A stretch of DNA of 8,228 bases from FEN-727 sp036508635 (GTDB taxonomy: Bacteria > Actinomycetota > Geothermincolia > Fen-727 > Anoxymicrobiaceae). Both the position numbers and the translations under genes were made by a program. Under the pieces are notes generated by a model. That model saw only the letters and a list, made by a program, of their open reading frames with translations, did not search any database and was not told the DNA's origin. Of the stretch, positions 1 to 8,118 are shown one piece after another; the stretch's first letter is position 1; the number at the start of each line of letters is the position of its first letter. The stretch lies in assembly GCA_036508635.1 (NCBI GenBank), contig DATCGY010000024.1:1-8228 (forward strand), given 5' to 3'.

Positions 1-1
1 C

Positions 2-2036
<2,035 letters not shown>

Positions 2037-2044
<8 letters not shown>

Positions 2045-2834
2045 GGTGAGTTCTCCCGCAGGACGCCTGTTCGACGCCACGTTGCAGGATGTTCGACGGG
2101 TGGCTTCAGAAACATTCGCGCTCGAGTTTGAAACATCAGCAGGCAATCAGCTGCCGGCCACGGGGCAGTTCTACCAGGTGAGATGCGGCGGAGACAGGGA
2201 GCACATGCTCCGAAGACCTTTCAGCGTGCACTTCGCCGAGGTGAGCGCCAGCGGCATGAAACTCGGGTTCCTTGTAGAGAATGTCGGATGGGGTACCGGG
2301 TGGCTTTCGTCTCTTTCCGTGGGCGAGCACGTAAACATGCTCGGGCCGCTCGGGAAGGGCTTCACGCTACCCTCGGCCGGCAAATCGATGCTGGTCTCAG
2401 GCGGCATCGGGATAGCGCCGCTGCTCTATGCGGCTCGCGAACTCGACGCCTCGGGCAGGGCTTACGACATGCTCGCGGGCTTCAAGACCGCGGCCAAGGT
2501 GATTGACCTGCTCGGCGACCTGTCTGGGGGCGTCGAGGTCTACACTGACGACGGTTCATCCGGGTCGGCGGGTATGGCGAGCGAAGGCATTGCAGGCTCC
2601 CTCGGCCGGGGCTATGACGTAGTGCTGACGTGTGGGCCAGAGGCGATGATGGCCGAGGTGGCCGCGCTTTGCGAGGCTGCGGGCATTTCTTGCCAGGTAT
2701 CGCTGGACGCGCGCATGGGATGCGGCATCGGCTCGTGCCGGGGTTGTGTCAAGAAAGGCGCACGGGGCTCAAACCTCTGCGTCTGTACCGAGGGGCCGGT
2801 CTTCGACTCATTCGAGGTGGCGTGGAGGGTGTAA
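2037..2834 (+). CDS. pyrK: Dihydroorotate dehydrogenase B, electron-transfer subunit
   Basis: PyrK carries FAD and a [2Fe-2S] cluster and passes electrons from the FMN of PyrD to NAD+; the two form a cytoplasmic heterotetramer. The 265 residues show the ferredoxin-reductase plan. The flavin motif RRPFSVH is at 59-65, GPLGKGF at 103-109, and the nucleotide-binding GGIGIAPL at 122-129. A CGPEAMM motif follows at 199-205. The C-terminal cluster has Cys229, Cys234, Cys237 and Cys250 in the CX4CX2CX12C spacing of this family, within MGCGIGSCRGC and CTEGPVF. Cys248 is an extra neighbour. The GTG start at 2037 is preceded by GGAG (2026-2029, 7-nt spacer) and overlaps carB by 8 bp. GTG at 2046 is an alternative. 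Linkage to pyrD separates it from other ferredoxin-reductase relatives. Confidence 0.95.
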
Positions 2835-2846
2835 CCAGAAAAGCTG

Positions 2847-2873
2847 CGATACCTGTGTATCGACTAGTATCGA
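2847..2873 (+). other. Inverted plus direct repeat in the pyrK-pyrD gap (possible RNA hairpin)
   Basis: CGATAC (2847-2852) is followed after CTGT by its complement GTATCG (2857-2862), giving a 6-bp stem with a 4-nt loop. GTATCGA recurs at 2867-2873, so the left arm can pair with either copy. No U-run follows, so it is not an intrinsic terminator. It lies just upstream of the pyrD ribosome-binding site. Any effect on mRNA processing or pyrD translation is inference. Confidence 0.4.
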
Positions 2874-2880
2874 GCTCAAG

Positions 2881-2898
2881 TAGAGGTTAAGGATATTG
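2881..2898 (+). promoter_or_regulatory. Ribosome-binding site and TTG start of pyrD
   Basis: TAGAGG (2881-2886) sits 9 nt before TTG at 2896-2898. A second purine run, AAGGA (2889-2893), is only 2 nt from the TTG and is probably too close. TAG at 2881-2883 is an in-frame stop, and there is no ATG or GTG between it and 2896. The next ATG (3001) would remove the conserved N-terminal KNPVFLASGT strand. TTG is therefore the best start. Confidence 0.7.
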
Positions 2899-3816
2899 GC
2901 GGAAGTTGATCTGCGGGCGAACCTTGCTGGAATAGGTCTCAAGAACCCTGTGTTTCTCGCTTCGGGGACTGCCGGCTACGGTGTGGAACTCTCCGGGTTG
3001 ATGGATCTTTCACGTCTCGGAGGAATAGTCCTCAAGTCTGTCACGATAGAGCCCTGTACCGGAAACCCGGAACCACGCATCTGGGAGACCACGGGCGGTA
3101 TGTTGAACAGCATCGGTCTCGAGAACGTCGGGGTGGACGCGCTCGCCGATGAGGTCCTACCATTAGTAAGTGACCTTGGCGTGCCGGTCTTTGCGAGTAT
3201 CGCAGGCGACACCGTCAGGAATTTCGCCAGGCTCGCTGCCCGGCTCGAAGGCGCCGGGGGGCTCGCAGGACTCGAGGTCAACGTATCCTGCCCTAATGTG
3301 GAGAAGGGCGGCATCCAGTTCGGTTCGGACGCCGGTGCGACCGCAGCGGTTGTAACCGCGGTTCGCGAAAACTGCGGCCTGCCGATGTTCGTCAAGCTGT
3401 CGGCGGCGGTCACTGATATCGCCAGGATAGCTGAAGCGGCGGCCCGCGCCGGGGCCGCGGGGCTGTCCCTGATTAACACGATCCCGGGCATGGCCATAGA
3501 CCCGTTATCGCGCAGGCCGAGGCTTGGCATGGTCACCGGGGGGCTGTCCGGACCGGCCATAAAGCCTGTCGCGCTCAAGTCGGTATGGGAATGTTATAAA
3601 GCGACGAGCCTGCCGATCATAGGCGGCGGAGGTATTTGCGACGAAAACGACGTCATAGAATTCCTGCTCGCGGGCGCCGCGGCCATCTCAGTTGGCACGG
3701 CGACGTTCCAGGATCCCGACAGTGCGATAACGATACTCGACGCGCTACCTGCCGCCATGCTCCGAGCCGGTTCCAACAGCGTGATCAGATTAGTAGGCGC
3801 CTTGAGGACCATCTGA
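2896..3816 (+). CDS. pyrD: Dihydroorotate dehydrogenase B, catalytic subunit (class 1B)
   Basis: This FMN enzyme oxidises dihydroorotate to orotate and works with PyrK to reduce NAD+. The 306 residues match the usual class 1B length. Visible motifs are KNPVFLASGT (17-26) and the flavin/substrate segment LKS (46-48). NSIGLEN (71-77) is the substrate loop. VNVSCPN (129-135) holds Cys132 at the catalytic-base position; a cysteine there marks class 1, whereas class 2 has serine. Lys167 lies in FVKLSA, followed by INTIPG (193-198), GGLSGPAIKP (215-224), the phosphate-binding GGGGI (243-247) and SVGTATF (265-271). There is no N-terminal membrane extension, so it is soluble. The adjacent pyrK supports NAD-linked type 1B over fumarate-linked 1A. 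The start is a TTG codon. The gene lies 61 nt after pyrK and 66 nt before pyrF. Confidence 0.95.
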   Translation: MAEVDLRANLAGIGLKNPVFLASGTAGYGVELSGLMDLSRLGGIVLKSVTIEPCTGNPEPRIWETTGGMLNSIGLENVGVDALADEVLPLVSDLGVPVFASIAGDTVRNFARLAARLEGAGGLAGLEVNVSCPNVEKGGIQFGSDAGATAAVVTAVRENCGLPMFVKLSAAVTDIARIAEAAARAGAAGLSLINTIPGMAIDPLSRRPRLGMVTGGLSGPAIKPVALKSVWECYKATSLPIIGGGGICDENDVIEFLLAGAAAISVGTATFQDPDSAITILDALPAAMLRAGSNSVIRLVGALRTI

Positions 3817-3871
3817 TAGGAGAATAAGTAAAAGAACGGGAAATGCTCTTAGATTTATGAATTGTCATTTG

Positions 3872-3885
3872 AAAGGAACGATATG
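3872..3885 (+). promoter_or_regulatory. Ribosome-binding site deciding the pyrF start
   Basis: AAAGGA (3872-3877) lies 5 nt before ATG at 3883-3885. The longest reading of this frame would begin at TTG 3862, but that codon has no Shine-Dalgarno sequence upstream. It would also add seven residues ahead of the normal PyrF N-terminus. I therefore place the start at 3883. Confidence 0.75.
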
Positions 3886-4605
3886 GAAATACGCGAATTG
3901 AGCCCGCTGATCCTGGCTCTTGATACCTCCGACCTCGATGAAGCAAGGGAGAAGGCCGCGCGAGTGCGCGAAAGCGTAGACATAGTAAAGGTCGGACTGC
4001 AACTGTTTGCAAGCGCGGGTACGCGGGGGATTGAAGCGTTAAAAGATGACGGCTTCGAGGTGTTCCTGGACATAAAAATGATCGACATCCCCAACACTGT
4101 GTCCTCGGCGATCCGCGCACTCTGCGACCTCGAGCCTCTCATGCTGACGTTACATACGATGGGCGGCCAGGAGATGATGCGTGGAGCGGAGATGGCGGTA
4201 CGGGAACACTGTCATGGTACAAGTATCCGCAAGCCCCTGCTGATCGGAGTGACGGTGCTCACGAGCCTTGATATCCTTGCGCTCACCAAGATCGGTATAG
4301 GCGATTCGATCGAATCGCAGGTGGAACGCCTCGCGAAACTCGCCAAGGAATCGGGCATGGACGGCCTGGTGACGTCTCCGCTCGAGACGCTGAAGGTCCG
4401 GCGCGAGGTCGGGCCCGAGATGTTGCTCATAACGCCCGGAGTGCGGCTCGAGGGGACCAGCCAGGATGACCAGAAGAGGGTCGCGACCCCGGCTGACGCC
4501 TTGAGCGCCGGCGCCGACTTTATCGTGGTCGGACGCCCTGTGTTCAGGGCCGGGGACCCCGCGGCGGTCGCCGTTGAGATGCTGAGGAGCGCGGGGAGAG
4601 ATTAG
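3883..4605 (+). CDS. pyrF: Orotidine 5'-phosphate decarboxylase
   Basis: PyrF decarboxylates OMP to UMP, the last step of the pathway. The 240 residues are a normal bacterial (group I) length for this TIM barrel. Motifs run in order: LILALD (9-14), IVKVGLQLF (34-42) with Lys36, and the catalytic tetrad segment FLDIKMIDIPNT (61-72) with Asp63, Lys65 and Asp68. Then come LHTMGG (90-95), VTVLTSLD (123-130), TPGVR (184-188), DDQKRV (195-200) and the phosphate-binding VVGRPV (215-220). One oddity is that Ile67 takes the place of the His usual in the bacterial DxKxHDIPNT motif; the charged catalytic residues are intact. The upstream 66-nt gap is AT-richer than its surroundings but shows no convincing promoter, so co-transcription with pyrD is likely. 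pyrE follows after 29 nt. Confidence 0.95.
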   Translation: MEIRELSPLILALDTSDLDEAREKAARVRESVDIVKVGLQLFASAGTRGIEALKDDGFEVFLDIKMIDIPNTVSSAIRALCDLEPLMLTLHTMGGQEMMRGAEMAVREHCHGTSIRKPLLIGVTVLTSLDILALTKIGIGDSIESQVERLAKLAKESGMDGLVTSPLETLKVRREVGPEMLLITPGVRLEGTSQDDQKRVATPADALSAGADFIVVGRPVFRAGDPAAVAVEMLRSAGRD

Positions 4606-4634
4606 ACAAGGCGTGTTGCGGAACGGAAGGGAAG

Positions 4635-5213
4635 ATGGAGGAGCAAACCGTTTTTGATGTTATCCCGTGCCTCGAGTCGACAGGCGCGCTCCGGAAAGGA
4701 CATTACAAGCTGTCCTCTGGAAGGCACAGCGATTCATACATACAATGCTCGCAACTGCTGCGAGACCCGGGGATGGCGGTGGAGGCCGGCAGGGCGATTG
4801 CCTCCAGGGTAAAAGACATCGACCTGGTGTTTTGTCCGGCGCTTGGAGCTGTCGTAATCGGGTTTACCGTAGCCATGGCTCTCGACACCGAGATGGTGTT
4901 CGCCGAGAGGGTAGGTGAGGAGATGGCGCTCCGCAGGGGGTTCGAGATTCCCTCCGGGTCGAGGGTTCTTCTCGTCGAAGACGTCATCACCACGGGCGGG
5001 TCGATTATGGAGCTTGCGCGCATTGTAGAAGATGCTGGAGCCGAAGTAGCGGGACTGTCGTGCATCGTAGACAGGAGTGGGGGCCTGGATATTCCATACG
5101 TTTTGACGCCTCTCGTTCGGCTCGATGCAGAATCGTGGTCGCCCGAAGAATGCCCGATGTGCGAGGCTGGCGTCCCGGTGGACGCCCCGGGCAGCCGCTT
5201 CAGTGGCAAGTAA
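4635..5213 (+). CDS. pyrE: Orotate phosphoribosyltransferase
   Basis: PyrE joins orotate and PRPP to give OMP and pyrophosphate, supplying PyrF. The 192 residues fit the shorter PyrE form. Visible motifs are GHYKLSSGRHS (22-32) near the N-terminus, the loop segment ERVGEEMALRRGF (91-103), and the diagnostic PRPP-binding signature VLLVEDVITTGGS (111-123). The C-terminal CPMCEAGVPVDAPGSR segment (173-188) is typical of this PyrE subfamily; its two cysteines are seen, but a metal role is not established here. ATG 4635 follows GGAAGG (4625-4630) with a tight 4-nt spacer. It is the last pyrimidine gene of the run; the next gene has its own promoter in the gap. Confidence 0.95.
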   Translation: MEEQTVFDVIPCLESTGALRKGHYKLSSGRHSDSYIQCSQLLRDPGMAVEAGRAIASRVKDIDLVFCPALGAVVIGFTVAMALDTEMVFAERVGEEMALRRGFEIPSGSRVLLVEDVITTGGSIMELARIVEDAGAEVAGLSCIVDRSGGLDIPYVLTPLVRLDAESWSPEECPMCEAGVPVDAPGSRFSGK

Positions 5214-5217
5214 AAGA

Positions 5218-5246
5218 TTGTATTGGGTGCCAGTGTTCCTTATAAT
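5218..5246 (+). promoter_or_regulatory. Sigma70-type promoter upstream of gmk-rpoZ-coaBC
   Basis: TTGTAT (5218-5223, 4/6 to the -35 consensus) and a perfect TATAAT (5241-5246) are separated by the optimal 17 bp. The AT-rich patch stands out in a GC-rich setting. It begins 4 nt after the pyrE stop and would give a transcript start near 5253, leaving about a 70-nt leader before gmk. It would let the housekeeping genes be expressed independently of pyrimidine control. No terminator is visible between pyrE and it, so read-through is also expected. Confidence 0.65.
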
Positions 5247-5321
5247 TTCGGTGTTCCGGACGGGAGGATGGCGGCCTGCACTCACGGCATCCCGAACCGC
5301 GATTCCAGCGGAGGCCGATGA

Positions 5322-5876
5322 ATGGTGAAGAAGGGCAGGATATTCGTCATAGCAGGCCCATCCGGGGCCGGCAAGGACACCTTGATAAAGCGGGCCATCG
5401 AGAATCTCGACGTGCACCTGTCAGTGTCCGCGACGACCAGGAAGCCCAGACCGGGTGAGGTCGAGGGCAGCGACTATCGCTTCTTGAGCGACCGGGAGTT
5501 CGACCGGCTGGTCGCCAGTGACGCCTTCCTCGAATGGAAAGACGTCTACGATAACAGGTACGGCACGCTTAAGTGCGACGTCGAGGACGCGATCAGCGCG
5601 GGGCTGGACGTCATCCTCGAGATAGATGTGAAAGGCGCGCTGGACATCAAGTCAAGGGTCGAGGACGCTGTCCTCGTGTTCATAATGCCGCCCTCGATGG
5701 AGGAGCTCGAAGCCCGGCTGCGCGGGAGGGAGGCGGACCCGGAGAGCGAAATTAAGACGAGGACGGAGATTGCACCCTGGGAGATCGAGATGGGCGAGAA
5801 AGAATTCGAAATAGTGATAGTGAACGACGACATAGACAGGGCTGTCGGCGAGCTGGCGATGGTACTGGGAAGGTGA
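5322..5876 (+). CDS. gmk: Guanylate kinase
   Basis: Gmk phosphorylates GMP (and dGMP) with ATP to give GDP. The 184 residues are somewhat shorter than the roughly 200-residue norm. The P-loop is GPSGAGKDT (12-20); most family members have G or S where Asp19 stands. GMP-binding residues are seen in SATTRKPRPGE (36-46), Tyr52 and Glu71 (FLEW). EIDVKGA (100-106) has Lys104 where Gln is common. The lid region (about 127-150) has ARLRGR and KTR, then IVIVNDDID (164-172). ATG 5322 follows GGAGG (5310-5314, 7-nt spacer). The KD P-loop is also seen in the related PhnN, but the complete GMP-binding motif and the rpoZ-coaBC neighbours favour guanylate kinase. Confidence 0.93.
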   Translation: MVKKGRIFVIAGPSGAGKDTLIKRAIENLDVHLSVSATTRKPRPGEVEGSDYRFLSDREFDRLVASDAFLEWKDVYDNRYGTLKCDVEDAISAGLDVILEIDVKGALDIKSRVEDAVLVFIMPPSMEELEARLRGREADPESEIKTRTEIAPWEIEMGEKEFEIVIVNDDIDRAVGELAMVLGR

Positions 5877-5886
5877 AAGGCCTGAT

Positions 5887-6156
5887 ATGGAAGAAAAAAT
5901 GACGATGGTCAACCCCAAGATTGAGGACTTGCTTGAACACTCAGAGAACAAGTTCACGCTTGTCATCGAATCCGCCAAACGTGCGAGACAGATCACCAAC
6001 TTCCAGAAGCGCCTCGGTGAAGGGGTGGGCGGTGTCGCTCCCATGAGGCTCGAGGACATATCCAAAAAACCCCTTACCGTCGCGTTGGAGGAGATAGCCG
6101 ACGGCAAGATAGAGTACGACAGGCCGGACCCGGACGAGGAAGAGCCCGAGGAGTAG
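5887..6156 (+). CDS. rpoZ: DNA-directed RNA polymerase subunit omega
   Basis: Omega binds the beta' subunit and helps its folding and assembly into RNA polymerase. The 89-residue protein has the family core: IEDLLE (12-17), LVIESAKRARQI (25-36) and KPLTVALEEIADGKI (61-75). It ends in a strongly acidic tail. The stretch between the two conserved blocks carries LGEG (43-46), which resembles the actinobacterial omega layout. ATG 5887 has AAAGG (5876-5880) 6 nt upstream and starts 10 nt after gmk. In-frame ATGs at codons 5 and 7 are alternatives that would trim little. Gene order gmk-rpoZ-coaBC is widely conserved and supports the call. Confidence 0.95.
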   Translation: MEEKMTMVNPKIEDLLEHSENKFTLVIESAKRARQITNFQKRLGEGVGGVAPMRLEDISKKPLTVALEEIADGKIEYDRPDPDEEEPEE

Positions 6157-6160
6157 GCCC

Positions 6161-7363
6161 ATGGCTGATCCCTCCCAGAAGACCGTCGTGCTCGGGGTCA
6201 CCGGGGGAATCGCGGTCTACAAGGTAGCCGAGCTGGCACGTCTGATGGTGAAGAACGGGTTGAACGTCAAGGTTGTGATGACGGAAGGCGGCCAGCAGTT
6301 CGTCTCGCCGCTCACGTTCAGGACTCTCACGGGCAATCCGGTCGCGACTTCGATGTGGGCGGACCCGTCGTCTCCGTTTCCTCACATATCCCTGCGCGAC
6401 GAGGCCGACCTCGTAGTGATAGCGCCCGCGACCGCGAACATCATCGCGAAGATGGCAGGAGGCGTGGCGGACGACCTGCTGTCAACGACACTTCTCGCCG
6501 TCAAAAGTCCGGTGCTAGTTGCACCCGCAATGAACACTCGCATGTACCTGCATCCCGCGACTCGGGACAACATGCGGACGCTCAGACAGCGTGGTGTCGT
6601 GTTCGTCGAGCCGGGGGATGGGTCGCTTGCCTGCGGGGAAGAGGGTCCAGGCCGCATGGCCGAGCCTCCCCTGATATTCGAAGCTGTGGCACGCGAACTG
6701 GAGCGCTCCCGGGCGCTCGAGGGGCGCACTTTGGTCCTCACCGCAGGTCCAACGCGCGAGCATCTGGACCCTGTACGTTTTATCTCAAACCCCTCTACGG
6801 GAAAGATGGGATACACTCTCGCGGATCGAGCGGCGAAACGCGGCGCCGAAGTAGTGCTCATCTCCGGTCCGACTGACCTCGACTGCCCGGCGGGCGTAAC
6901 GCTCGTAAGTGTGGTGTCAGCTGACGATATGTCGAAAGCAGTCAAGGAGAATCTTCCCGGAGCCGACGTGCTTGTCATGGCGGCCGCCGTGGCGGATTTC
7001 AAGCCGGCGGCGGTATCGCCGACGAAGATGAAGAAGACGGACGGCGTGCCGGCGATCGATTTCGTTCCGGTCGAGGACATCCTGAAGTCAGTGTCGAAAT
7101 CCAGGGGGAACTGCCTGGCGGTGGGATTCGCAGCCGAGACCGACAACGTTATCTCAAACGCCAAAGTGAAGCTCGTCGAAAAAAAACTAGACCTGATAGT
7201 AGCCAACCAGGTCGATTCTCCGGGAACGGGGTTCGGAACGGACACCGACCTGGCCGCGGTGATCGCGAGCGAGTCGGACGATGTCAGTCTGAGCATGATG
7301 TCGAAGGTCGAACTGGCCGACCTGATCCTCGACAGGATCTCAGATCTCTTGAGCGTGAATTGA
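6161..7363 (+). CDS. coaBC: Bifunctional phosphopantothenoylcysteine decarboxylase / phosphopantothenate-cysteine ligase
   Basis: CoaBC carries out two steps of coenzyme A synthesis: CTP-dependent ligation of cysteine to 4'-phosphopantothenate, then FMN-dependent decarboxylation to 4'-phosphopantetheine. The 400 residues form both domains. The CoaC flavoprotein part (about 7-180) has LGVTGGIAVYK (11-21), His75 (PHISL), the PAMN motif (122-125) and Cys158 (LACGEEG). The CoaB part (about 188-395) has LTAGPTRE (193-200), FISNPSTGKMG (207-217) with Asn210, AAAVADF (274-280) and KMKK (289-292) with Lys289. As I recall the E. coli enzyme, these residues fall at the same numbers as its functional His75, Asn125, Cys158, Asn210 and Lys289. 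The ligase loop reads NPSTGK rather than the commoner NHSSGK. ATG 6161 follows GAGGAG (6148-6153), embedded in the rpoZ 3' end. Confidence 0.97.
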   Translation: MADPSQKTVVLGVTGGIAVYKVAELARLMVKNGLNVKVVMTEGGQQFVSPLTFRTLTGNPVATSMWADPSSPFPHISLRDEADLVVIAPATANIIAKMAGGVADDLLSTTLLAVKSPVLVAPAMNTRMYLHPATRDNMRTLRQRGVVFVEPGDGSLACGEEGPGRMAEPPLIFEAVARELERSRALEGRTLVLTAGPTREHLDPVRFISNPSTGKMGYTLADRAAKRGAEVVLISGPTDLDCPAGVTLVSVVSADDMSKAVKENLPGADVLVMAAAVADFKPAAVSPTKMKKTDGVPAIDFVPVEDILKSVSKSRGNCLAVGFAAETDNVISNAKVKLVEKKLDLIVANQVDSPGTGFGTDTDLAAVIASESDDVSLSMMSKVELADLILDRISDLLSVN

Positions 7364-7409
7364 GGCGGACCTGGTATTTCTGGTGCCTTTGCAAGCTTGC
7401 TGAATCAAG

Positions 7410-7439
7410 TTGGCGCACGGATGTGACGACTATTAATAT
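7410..7439 (+). promoter_or_regulatory. Weak promoter candidate for the 7469 gene
   Basis: TTGGCG (7410-7415) and TAATAT (7434-7439) are each 4/6 to consensus with an 18-bp spacer. They sit in the 105-nt gap after coaBC, within an AT-rich patch. The -35 overlaps the right arm of an imperfect hairpin (7392-7399 with 7406-7412, one bulged G, 6-nt loop), preceded by the palindrome GCAAGCTTGC (7391-7400). No U-run follows the hairpin, so it does not look like a coaBC terminator. Confidence 0.35.
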
Positions 7440-7468
7440 GGCTGGGGTCGGGCTCAAAGGTAGGTTAC

Positions 7469-7846
7469 ATGAAAAAGCAGATATCGGGCGTTGTGAATAA
7501 CATCTCGACGAATCCGTTCCAGACTTTTTCGCGTAAGCGAGGCAGTAATTCCACGCTCCTCACGTTTGACATAAGCTTCGACCTGTGCGACGAGGACGGC
7601 CAGGTGAGCCACGTCTGGTTCCAGAGGTCGTTCAGGTTGCCCCCGCCCCTGGTCGATGGAGACCATATCGAAGTTCAGGGCCGTAAAGGCCATTTTCTTG
7701 GCCTGATAGGAAAGAAGAATCTCTACGCGGTCAGGATAATCGACAAGACTCGTGAAAAAGAGTACACTCCGTGGCGCAACAAAGATTTGAAGGGTAGTGC
7801 GCGCGGAGCGGCAAACTCCAGTGCCGCGGAACAAACGTCCGCATAA
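7469..7846 (+). CDS. Uncharacterised small protein, OB-fold-like
   Basis: I do not recognise this 125-residue protein. It begins with KKQISGVVNNIS. An alternating hydrophobic stretch follows (LLTFDISFDL, 30-39), then HVWFQRSFRLPPPL (48-61), a GDHIEVQGR turn (64-72) and FLGLIGKKNLYAVRIID (76-92). Short beta strands, a gly-asp turn before V.V.GR, and a final strand fit an OB-type barrel, which would suggest nucleic-acid or ligand binding; this is inference from pattern only. The tail (about 100-125) is polar, Ala/Ser-rich and probably disordered. No signal peptide or membrane helix is seen. ATG 7469 follows AAAGG (7456-7460, 8-nt spacer). The + frame uses GC-rich third positions like its neighbours, which favours it over the overlapping antisense frame. 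A tRNA gene begins 27 nt downstream. Confidence 0.7.
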   Translation: MKKQISGVVNNISTNPFQTFSRKRGSNSTLLTFDISFDLCDEDGQVSHVWFQRSFRLPPPLVDGDHIEVQGRKGHFLGLIGKKNLYAVRIIDKTREKEYTPWRNKDLKGSARGAANSSAAEQTSA

Positions 7847-7873
7847 AAACACCCTTCCTCCCGCCTGTTACGC

Positions 7874-7961
<88 letters not shown>

Positions 7962-8046
7962 ATGATCACGCAGCGTACGTAAAGTCAATTAGAAGTAGTC
8001 GCGTGCCCACACGGTGTCCCTTCTATCCCGATCCCTCGGAAAACGC
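7962..8046. other. Gap after tRNA-Leu with no recognised feature
   Basis: These 85 bases lie between the tRNA 3' end and the arsR-type promoter. I see no coding frame, no intrinsic terminator and no repeat of the tRNA 3' end that would mark an integration site. A weak CCGA-TCCC-TCGG stem near 8029-8040 lacks a following U-run. Confidence 0.5.
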
Positions 8047-8075
8047 TTGCGAGATTGCCCAATTGCGCGTATTAT
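8047..8075 (+). promoter_or_regulatory. Promoter of the ArsR-family gene
   Basis: TTGCGA (8047-8052, 4/6) and TATTAT (8070-8075, 5/6) are 17 bp apart, the optimal sigma70 spacing. The predicted transcript start is about 8082, giving a leader of around 37 nt that contains GGGAGG (8106-8111) 7 nt before the ATG. The AT-rich -10 region contrasts with the GC-rich surroundings. Confidence 0.6.
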
Positions 8076-8099
8076 ATATGCTAGGTAGCGCATATGTGC
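8076..8099 (+). promoter_or_regulatory. Dyad, candidate ArsR-family operator
   Basis: ATATGC (8076-8081) and GCATAT (8090-8095) form an inverted repeat with an 8-nt spacer. A second near-palindrome, GCGCATATGTGC (8088-8099, one mismatched pair), shares its right arm. Both lie immediately downstream of the -10 box and over the likely transcript start. This is where ArsR/SmtB repressors commonly bind to control their own gene. Operator function is inferred from position and symmetry. Confidence 0.45.
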
Positions 8100-8118
8100 A
8101 TGTTTGGGAGGGATAGGA

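Noticed and set aside
3862..3890. TTGTCA as a -35 box for pyrF
   Set aside because: It matches the consensus 5/6, but no -10-like hexamer lies 16-18 bp downstream, and that position is already inside the pyrF coding region.
3843..3900. Tiny frames upstream of pyrF (5 codons from 3843 and an overlapping ATG at 3857)
   Set aside because: They lack good ribosome sites and the second runs out of frame into pyrF; a chance occurrence is more likely than a leader peptide.
5125..5328. 67-codon + strand frame spanning the pyrE-gmk gap
   Set aside because: It overlaps pyrE heavily, has no ribosome site and contains the promoter boxes; it resembles no mIHF or other expected protein.
6382..7296. 304-codon minus-strand frame inside coaBC
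   Set aside because: CoaBC motifs are complete on the + strand; the antisense protein is Ser/Thr/Ala-rich with no recognisable domain.
7454..7852. 132-codon minus-strand frame opposite the 7469 gene
   Set aside because: The + strand frame has a proper ribosome-binding site, third-position GC like its neighbours and a coherent beta-rich pattern; the minus frame has none of these.
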